Source: Medicago truncatula (lineage: Eukaryota; Streptophyta; Magnoliopsida; Fabales; Fabaceae). Taken from it: a stretch of 64,000 nt of DNA. Below, piece by piece: positions 56,896-64,000 of this stretch. A program made the position numbers and the translations under genes. How positions within the stretch are numbered: the first letter of the stretch is position 1; every line of letters starts with the position of its first letter. A model generated the notes under the pieces. It worked only from the letters and a program-made list of their open reading frames with translations. It ran no database searches and was not told the DNA's origin. The stretch spans positions 22,232,494 to 22,296,493 of the forward strand of contig NC_053045.1 of the NCBI RefSeq assembly GCF_003473485.1, written 5' to 3'.

Positions 56896-58868
56896 ATGTC
56901 CACCACAATTCCATCCCTCCTCACCTTCAAATCCAAACTTTCATTCTCACTCCCCTTCCCACGCCACCACCAACAATTCCCAACAACCACCACAAAATCC
57001 CAACCTTTTAACCCTCAATTCACTCCTAACCTTATTGGGTTTTCCCCCAAACCATTCAGATTTGCTCCGGTGAAGCGTTTTGCCACAAATAACGATGAAG
57101 CTGAGAAGGAGCCTAGTACTATGCCGGGAAGGTTTAAGGATTATATTAAACAAGCTCCTGAATCTCCTTTCAAGTGGCCCATGTTTGTAGGTCAGTTTCT
57201 TATCTTTCTGTCACTCTCTTCGCGTTTTGTTATCGAAAATTGATGTTCGGACTATAGAAAAGTTTAGAAGAATTGGGTCGGTCAGGGCAAGCCTCAAGGC
57301 TCAGAGGGTGTTGATAGAGCTACTTAGATATATCCTCGTGAGCTTAGCTTAGTTGTTAGAGATAATGCATAATATATGCAAGCTTCGCGATTCAAGCCCT
57401 GACCACCACCAAAAAGAGGTACTTACATATTACTCGGTGACTAGGTCTTAACGTGGGCCTTTGTGTGGTATGAGTCAACTCCGTATTAACTGGACCAACA
57501 TTAGTTGGCATTTTGGTAGTCATTTTAATCTTCAAATATGTATTTGTTAGTTTGGTCCTCAATTGCGTCTTATGTAAGTTAGCCACATTGGTCCAAAAAG
57601 TTATTAAAAGAAGATACACTCATAGATGCTTTTAACATTTTCGATACATTCAAAGACTATTAGTGAAACCGGCTCGCATATTTATGGATCAAAATGAATG
57701 TTTACTTTCAAAATTATATTTACTTTATCTCATTCACTTGTTTAAAGGATGGGTTTTCATAATGTTTTCCATGTCTCATGACTTGAGTAAGCATCTTACA
57801 CTTGTTATGTTATTTTTATTGAACACCAATTTTAAACATTATGTGCTGAGACTCTGACACAACAATTTCACTACATGAAATTGTGCATTCCTATTAAAAT
57901 TCAGTTCCATATTTGTAGTGTCTTGTAAGAATGTTTAGAGGTGATCAATGCATAAGTTGTTATATTAGAAAAGAAACCATAGAGTAGTTTTTGTAGTCTA
58001 TAATTAATGTTGTTTACAAAATGAACTTAAACTTGATGCAAGAGTTAAATGTCATATGCTATATGCTGATTAATACCCCCGGTTCCCATTGTGGAAACCC
58101 TTTTGTTTAGCCAGAATGTTTTATTTCTGTCATGGCTCATGTACCAATTTGATTCTATGTCAATGTACAGCACTGGCTTTTCTCATCTATGCATGGAGAG
58201 CTGTTCTATTTGAACTGTCAAACTGGAAGAACGCTGCATTTGGAATAGTTCGATTCGTAGGTATTGTCTTGAAATATGCTTTTGCATTAGTCTATCGATT
58301 CATAGGAAATCCGATCACTTTTACAATCGGATCCATTGAGGATTTGATTTACGGCGTTCAGGCTTTTTACTCTTGGATAATTACCAGTGCCCCTGTACCA
58401 GACTTGACCCTCGTTATCGTCCTGGCATCAGTTGTTTTAGCTGTTGCCGAAACTATTAATCCAAATTGTATCAGCGATCAACCTTATGTTCTGACCGTAA
58501 CTGGTCTTATTGGCTATGCCGCTGTTAGAGGAGTTATTTCTGAACCACTGTTCTGGACCCTTCTGGTTGGGATCTATGGCTTTTCAAAATTTATGAAACG
58601 GAGAGACGATGTTTCATCTGCAATGCCTGTTGCAGCAGTACTTGCTGCTGTTGGAGAGCCTTGGGTTAGATTTGTGGTGATTGTCTCATACACAGCCTTG
58701 GCTATTTATCAGCATTCAAAAATGATTTCAGAAGGGAAAGAAGTTGAAGAGATTGAACCACATAGGAGGAAGCTTCCAGTTCCTCTTTTTCTTGCAGCTT
58801 TAGCAATTGGCTTACGAGTTGCTGCTAACTGGGCCGGGTATCGGCACTTGACATGGATGGTAGTATGA
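56896..58868 (+). CDS. plastid multi-pass membrane protein (tentatively EMB1273-like), 330 aa, two exons
   Basis: Exons are 56896-57190 and 58171-58868 (GT-AG, phase 1), 993 nt in total. The first roughly 60 residues are rich in S, T and P with few acids (MSTTIPSLLTFKSKLSFSLP), as in chloroplast transit peptides. The mature part opens with KDYIKQAPESPFKWPMFV, then has four to six hydrophobic spans. Examples are ALAFLIYAWRAVLFEL, TLVIVLASVVLAVAETIN, VLTVTGLIGYAAVRGVI and VAAVLAAVGEPWVRFVVIV. The last is LFLAALAIGLRVAANWAGY. No catalytic motif is apparent. I associate this architecture with the Arabidopsis embryo-defective protein EMB1273, from memory and with moderate certainty. A chloroplast-envelope or thylakoid location is inferred. 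The intron contains a SINE. Confidence 0.85.
57332..57416 (+). repeat. tRNA-derived SINE in the intron of the plastid-protein gene
   Basis: The head cctcgtgagcttagcttagt, the family word aatgcataatatatgcaagc and a decayed B box (gcgattcaagccc) match the other copies. No target duplication was resolved. Confidence 0.65.
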
Positions 58869-60530
58869 CTGCTGATAGGTAATTAATCTGAGTATGAAGA
58901 AGATTGAGGTTTGGTGGTCTGTAAAGTTTTGAGGAAGGACATGACTAGATAGCTATTTTGTTGCAATTGTTGTAATTGTTGTTTTTTTTTTATCACAAGG
59001 CTGTACCTTTTCATCCAAGCTTGTTATTTGAGCAATTTTGATATTCGAACAGTGCACTCCAGATATTATTTGGCCTTGCAGGGTTGAAATTTATGGTTAA
59101 AATGTTTAGAGAATCAATGACATGAAATAGAAGAGGAAGGGATGGAATAAAAAACCGCATGACAATAACTTTAACTGTTACTGAAGTTTCCCTTCAAGGT
59201 AAGATAGTGACAGACAAACTGAAAAATGTCAGTGCACAAGTAAATTCAATTGTGACTGAGAGTGTAATTTTATTTATTTATTTATAAGTTATAAATTATA
59301 ACAAGATTATAAAATTTTAAATGCAAAGCTGTCATTCTCATGTTTGGATTAGCTTATTTAGGGTTTATTTGGGCTTTATCTACTGTTTAAGTGTTTGAGG
59401 AACTGTCTGGAAGAGAATATTGCAAGAGCTTATGAGCTCCCATAATCTCCCCTAACAAGCTTATGAATTTGGACTTGTCCACTCTCAAGTGAAAAATAAC
59501 CCTGGCGTCGTATTCCTCTTTGAACCCTTCAGTTTCACCCTCTTCAATATGCCACAATGGTTTTCCAGAATTTTGAGAACTCTATTTGAACTCTACTGCT
59601 CTTTGCTATCTTTGGTCTACAACTCAGGTATTCATCCTTGTACCTTGTGATTTTCAATTGTTCCTTGTATTTAGGGTTGATTTGCTTGCTCTTTAATTCA
59701 TTTATGCATATATGTGATTTTTGCTTGTTCTCGTATTCAATTGCTTGTTCCTATTGTGATCTTTGCTTCATCCTCATTCCTTGTGATTTTTGCATATCAA
59801 CTTTTACTCTTGAAATGACTAGCATCGTTTTTGTTGCCGCCATGTTTTTTGGAACCACCTACGGGAGAATTCGTAGAAGAACCGTGCTTCTTTCCCTCTC
59901 TTAAGGAAACACAATTTGTGAGAATAAAAACAAATAAATCTTGTTGAACTTCAAACCAAACTGTATATCAATATTTTTTTTGAAGAAACAAAAACTGTAT
60001 ATCAATATTACTTTCTCATGAGTACAATATTTTAGTATGTAGGCTTATAGGCTCTGTATGCAAGTTGTTATCATGTTCTGGTCCAAGCCAAACCTATGGA
60101 TATTAAGATCAATCAAAAAGATATCGTAATCTTTAACGTACGAGCAAGTGTACAGTTCTTGGTTTATCTTTTTTTTCAGTGCTCCTGTTTTCAAACAGAT
60201 ATGGTTTTGTTAGATGTTATGTTACCGTACTTGCTGAGTCATTTTCATGCACCACAGCCAAATTTATGCGATTCTTGCAAGTTGTAGCTTTTGCAAGTAG
60301 GCATGCATATGAGTAACATATACTGACACATTATAATGAATATATTTATCAATGACGCTACAAATCATTTTCAGTATATATACTGACTACCGAGACAACA
60401 TAAATGATGCATATCACTGTATTTTTTTCCTGCAACCATTTTGCATATGGACCTTTTATGTGTGTAGCCTAGGTGGTTAGCATTTTGAACTTAAAAAATG
60501 AACAAAATTTCTGGAATTATTATTTGATTT
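58869..60530. other. 3' flank and intergenic DNA
   Basis: It begins with the 3' untranslated region of the plastid-protein gene. The 88-codon frame at 59638-59904 is low in complexity and matches nothing I know. No element was resolved. Confidence 0.4.
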
Positions 60531-60656
60531 GTCTTGCCATATGTTGGATCTTGATATCTTTTCACTGTTTGAAACTATTGGTGACACTGGATAGTCTTAC
60601 CATATATTGAATCTTGATATCTTTTCACTATTTGAAACTATTGGTGACACTGGATA
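60531..60656. repeat. 63-bp tandem duplication
   Basis: Two adjacent copies (60531-60593, 60594-60656) share cttgatatcttttcact and gaaactattggtgacactgg with four or so differences. Confidence 0.9.
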
Positions 60657-60799
60657 TTGTGACTTTGATACTAAATACAATTTGCTTTAAACATGATCAT
60701 AAAGCCTGAACTGTGCTTCCACTATTTAGCAATTAGCAGTACACAACTTTGAATCACTGTTTTATTGCCTTATATATCTGTTTTGAGTCGGAGCGTCAT

Positions 60800-60925
60800 A
60801 TTAGGTTTTTTATTATACTGGATCTAACTCATCTTTACAAAATCGGTTTGAATGGTGAGGTGCACGTGTACCACTCTTTATAAACTCTTATCAAGAGTCC
60901 TATATTTTCTATGTGGGACTTGGGT
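60800..60925. repeat. dispersed repeat, second copy
   Basis: The words ggatctaactcatctttaca, aatggtgaggtgcacg, ccactctttataaac and ctatgtgggactt follow the same order as at 45790-45920, with more divergence. Confidence 0.4.
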
Positions 60926-62455
60926 TTTTTCCAATACCTCATTATCTGAATTTGGATTGCTTCAAATTTGAGTCAAACATGTCTATCCGCTCTCGAGGAC
61001 CAAGGCCTCCATTTCTTTTTTGAACATTTAGAACTGAAGGTTCACATTTGAGACTTTGTATAAGAGCAACCGCTTTCCTTGCTACTGAAGTCAATATCCA
61101 TTGGTTTTATTGTTTTATGAATCCATGGAAGCATATGTTTTCCCACGTTCAACCTTTTTTGCTTGATATTTGTTCCTAATTTGCTTGTTCCACTGGACTA
61201 TTTGTGTGTATGTATCTAAATAATTATAATTATATCTCTCTAATGGTTTTGTTTTCATTGGGTAGACATTACACTCCCCTGGTTTCTGGAAATCAAGTTT
61301 CATTACAGTAACTTGAGTTGAACTTGCTTGAAACCAATGAAATAAGTGATTCATACAACCTCTCTGAACAGACTCCTGTAATATGATAAATTCTCATCCT
61401 AGATGCTTAAGAAATCTATTCTCGTATAAAAGAAACTTATTGTTTGGTTAAGTATGAGTTCTGTTCATACAAAGTCATATTTGAAGTTGATTATATTGTT
61501 TAAAGAGGCGTACTACAAGTCTACAAACATTTTTTTTTTAACATGTTAATTATACTCACTCTTCTATTGCGTGAAGTCTATATGGATATCACATAAAGAT
61601 GTGAATCTCACATGAATTTCACCTAATAAAAGAGTGAATGTTAAAAAAGTGTTTATAGCATTGACTTGTTGTCTGAATGATCATGTCTTTTTTAGTGTAT
61701 GCATGTTTCTTAGACCATTTTTCAATGAGGAACTTTGGCCCTTCAGAAAAATTAAAGAAATATTTAGTCTGTGAAAGAAAAAAGCTAGACAAGTTACTCT
61801 TTACTTAAACAATAGTAAAAAAAAAAAAGGAATAATTTAATTAGGTCATGACAATAATTAGAAATTAGTCCCTTGTTATAATAATTAAAAAAGTGACAAT
61901 TTGGTACATGCAACCAATGACTAATGAAATTGATTACTCAATTCAGTATCAACAACACCTGACAATTATAAAATAGATGCATTCCATGAATCATCATCGT
62001 TTCTTGAAAAAAAAATCAAGAATAATCATCGTCATTTTAGTATTGGTATGAATCTTTTAAATCATGCACAAAGTGTTATTATTTTTTATATTGGTCCACT
62101 TAAATCATGCAAAATAGATATTTTCATATATATATTTTTGGAATCAACTAAAAAAGATGACATCATATAACAATTTGATTTACTTCAATATATACAGTGA
62201 TTTGATTGAATTCATACGTAAAAAAAGTTTTTCATCATCAATGGGTGTATACAAAATTTAACCTTTAATTTAAAATAAAGTTAAAATTTAAATTCAACGT
62301 AAATACAAGTCATCTCGTGAAAAATATGTTTGAATTTTGGAAGTTATCTTGAGATCTTTAAACGCACAAAAAATGTCGTTCAAAACTTATTTCTATAGCA
62401 ATTTGCGCATTTGTGGGGTCAAAAGAGCAACTTACTTATTGGTTTCCAAAATCTA
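60926..62455. other. intergenic DNA
   Basis: No gene found. A pair, ttaattatactcactcttct (61545) and aataaaagagtgaatgttaa (61625), forms the arms of a small decayed inverted-repeat element of about 100 bp. Confidence 0.4.
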
Positions 62456-62465
62456 ACCATATAGG

Positions 62466-62606
62466 TTTAGCCCAATCCAACTGGGTCGGGTAACCCATCA
62501 ACAAAAGCCCGATCACAACGCTTCGCCGCCAGTGAAATGTTTTGAGGGTTTGGTTGCGCCTATATAATACACTGCTTTCTGTCTCTTTTTAACATACCTT
62601 AGGGTT
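62466..62606 (+). promoter_or_regulatory. compact promoter: site II box, TATA box, telo box
   Basis: agccca at 62469 is TGGGCT in the inverse sense, a site II element, with gggtcgggtaaccc close by. cctatataatac at about 62560 is a good TATA box. ttagggttct at about 62600 carries the telo-box core. This trio is known from plant promoters of ribosomal-protein and snoRNA genes. The transcript would start near 62590 and read into the RNA candidates below. Confidence 0.5.
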
Positions 62607-62651
62607 CTGCGGCAGCAATTCAAATTGAGGATTTTTGTGTTGTGTTCATTT

Positions 62652-62693
62652 CAACAAGAAGTTTTTGTTTACATGTGTAATAACTTCTTGTTG
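62652..62693 (+). other. perfect 12-bp stem-loop
   Basis: CAACAAGAAGTT (62652-62663) and AACTTCTTGTTG (62682-62693) are exact inverse repeats around an 18-nt loop, immediately followed by cACAtaa. It lies in the presumed leader of the non-coding transcript. Its role is unknown. A 21-bp direct repeat (unit cattcaaacttactctcaaac) lies just downstream at about 62705-62750. Confidence 0.6.
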
Positions 62694-62809
62694 CACATAA
62701 ACTCAATTCAAACTTACTCTCAAACCATTCAAACTTACTCTCAAACCATTCTCTATCGGTACTTAGTTTTCATATTTCAATTTCTCTTTATTTCTTCCTC
62801 GAATAAAAC

Positions 62810-62947
62810 GCACGTTGCAACCCCGGGCTTCGCTGAAATTTGAATGAAGTGAAAGCCCCATTGCACGTGCAAAATCGATGCCATTCGTGTTGCAGTTCAT
62901 CTCGATAATTTCCACGATTGATCTGTGTCAAAGTAATGGTTACATCG
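62810..62947 (+). ncRNA. candidate H/ACA box snoRNA
   Basis: Two hairpins are separated by an A-rich hinge and closed by an ACA. Hairpin 1 (62810-62870) pairs gcacgt/acgtgc, gcaa/ttgc and gggctt/aagccc. The hinge aaaatcga (62871) is an imperfect H box. Hairpin 2 has the outer stem gccatt (62880-62885) with aatggt (62935-62940) and an inner stem cag..tca..tcg with cga..tga..ctg. It has an open pocket between them (cgtgttg and tgtcaaagt), as in pseudouridylation guides. ACA at 62942-62944 is followed by exactly three bases to the expected end. Hairpin 1 has no obvious pocket. The target is unknown. Confidence 0.5.
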
Positions 62948-63273
62948 GTTAATCATCATTTTTAATTTATTTATGTTATTTCAGTGATGAATTTGCCTCG
63001 TTAAACTCTTCAGCTTGTTTTCGAACACAGTGTTCTATGGATTTTGAGCTAGTCCTAGAGGCACAAATCAAATAGCTATTGTTTTCGTTATTTGAGGTTT
63101 TGGATTTGTTTCTTTTGCTTCTCAAAACAACGCTTATACTACTCTATTATCAATCAAATATTAAAAATACTGAAATATGGTTGAATTTCCTTAAATGAGT
63201 CAGACCTTGATTTTTAATGAATTATTTTTATTGTTTTTGAATTTTTTTATATGGTTTTTGTTTAATTATTTTA

Positions 63274-63364
63274 TTTGGCTGTGAAGATGAATAATCAGCT
63301 TAATGCCAGTTCTGCTTCTGAAAAATCGTGATTGTTAGAGCTGTTCAAAATGTTCTGAGCCTCT
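63274..63364 (+). ncRNA. box C/D snoRNA, U38/snR61-like guide
   Basis: C box gtgaaga (63281-63287; one change from RTGATGA), D' ctga (63318-63321), C' gtgattg (63328-63334) and D ctga (63355-63358) are in canonical order. The terminal stem is ggc(t)/gcc. The guide before D' (gccagttctgctt) is complementary to AAGCAGAACTGGC of large-subunit rRNA. By the box-plus-five rule it would methylate the second A of that AAGCA. From memory, human U38 and yeast snR61 use the same guide for the same position. Length (about 80-90 nt) fits. It lies downstream of a snoRNA-type promoter. Confidence 0.72.
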
Positions 63365-63449
63365 TTCAATTTTGAATTTAATTATTATTTTTGTATTAGG
63401 TCTCATTCTAATTAGAATCACTCAATTTTAATGAAGTTGATTATTAAAA

Positions 63450-63577
63450 TTGGTTGCTTATGATGATATAATCCAATTTTTTTGAGGTGTTGTGGAGCCA
63501 AGCCCCTGTTTACAGGGAGAACCTACTTGGTGAAGCTTCATTCATATGACTTCATTGGATTTCACTGAGGCAAACAT
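63450..63577 (+). ncRNA. candidate structured box C/D-like RNA
   Basis: A perfect C box atgatga (63460-63466) and D box ctga (63565-63568) are bracketed by the short stem ttgc/gcaa. Inside, aatccaat pairs with attggatt, and ccaag-c-ccctg-ttta-caggg...cttgg makes a strong hairpin. The extended internal structure is unusual for a methylation guide, and no rRNA match was recognised. It may be an atypical snoRNA or an unrelated structured RNA. Confidence 0.35.
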
Positions 63578-63724
63578 GATGCATTTCGATTCCATGGTTT
63601 TTAACTTGTACATTATTGTTAAGACAAACTCAGTTATTCTTACTTTGTTTGTGTCATTTAGTTGTTGTCGATTGTCTTCTTGAGTATTAGCCATCCTGAA
63701 AATTTGAAACACATTGAAACCCAT

Positions 63725-63935
63725 TAATTAAAAAACTGAACTGAACCGAAATTTTGAAATGGTTCGGGAAAACCGAACCGTTTCAGTTATGGAGCTATAA
63801 CCGAATTGAACCAAAGTTATGGTTTGGTTATCCGTTTCCTTGCCTATGAACCGAACCAAACCAAAACCAATATTTTGAACCGACCGAACCGAACCAAAAC
63901 CAATATTTTGAATCGAAATGCAAAATATTTTTTTA
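63725..63935. repeat. AACCGAACC-rich repeat
   Basis: Repeated gaaccgaac/ggttcggt words and two tandem aaccaaaaccaatattttga units. A related ggtttggtttgg block lies at about 37998. This looks like a dispersed inverted-repeat-rich element that may continue beyond the window. Confidence 0.5.
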
Positions 63936-64000
63936 TTTACTTTTTTTTATTAATATTATTATTACACAAACAAAGTAAAATAATAAGTTTAATGCAAAAT

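Noticed and set aside
59638-59904. 88-codon plus-strand frame after the plastid-protein gene
   Set aside because: It is rich in F, C and L from T-rich DNA, has no recognised motif and no partner exons.
62983-63066. A further C/D or H/ACA snoRNA (gtgatga start, tgcctc/gaggca stem followed by ACA)
   Set aside because: The C box is good but no D box follows at a sensible distance. The H/ACA reading lacks a second hairpin and an H box. It is suggestive only.

Overview
This is a stretch of plant nuclear DNA, most likely from a papilionoid legume of the Medicago/Trifolium/Cicer group. It is AT-rich and its genes carry GT-AG introns. Its retroelements are plant lineages (a Sirevirus-type Ty1/copia element, L1-type LINEs, a FAR1-type Mutator-like element), and its tRNA-derived SINEs and GGTCCCT-ended foldback elements look like those I remember from legume genomes. 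The species is an inference; nothing here proves it. There are no CRISPR arrays or bacterial features.

Five protein genes were assembled exon by exon with consistent splice phases. They are a Golgi GT14 glucuronosyltransferase-like gene (9.5-13.8 kb, +), a small GNAT acetyltransferase (33.9-35.0 kb, +), an LTO1/ORAOV1 homologue (37.5 kb, -, with a 5'UTR intron), and a membrane-anchored coiled-coil acidic protein (44.9-47.8 kb, +). The fifth is a plastid membrane protein, tentatively EMB1273-like (56.9-58.9 kb, +). A sixth gene encodes an 88-residue, probably mitochondrial, single-pass protein (50.9-52.0 kb, -).

The centre (15.3-32.5 kb) is a nest. A Mutator-like element with 134-135 bp terminal inverted repeats and a 9-bp target duplication carries a decayed FAR1-type transposase on the minus strand. 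A 12.4-kb Sirevirus with near-identical 2-kb LTRs has split that transposase. A LINE RNase H scrap also lies inside the same element. A second nest at 52.3-56.7 kb is a 5'-truncated LINE split by a reverse-oriented solo LTR related to the Sirevirus. At 4.6-8.5 kb there is a tandem duplication of a Ty3/gypsy-derived fossil.

The space between genes is filled with small elements: Stowaway MITEs, an intronic hAT-type MITE, a three-copy MITE family with ATGAAGCAC-like ends, at least seven SINE copies (three with clear target duplications), and about seven foldback elements.

The last 1.5 kb looks like a non-coding RNA locus. A compact promoter (TGGGCT site II box, TATA box, telo box) is followed by an H/ACA-like two-hairpin RNA, a box C/D snoRNA whose guide resembles U38/snR61, and a further C/D-like structured RNA. 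This putative snoRNA cluster is the most interesting unannotated feature in the window.
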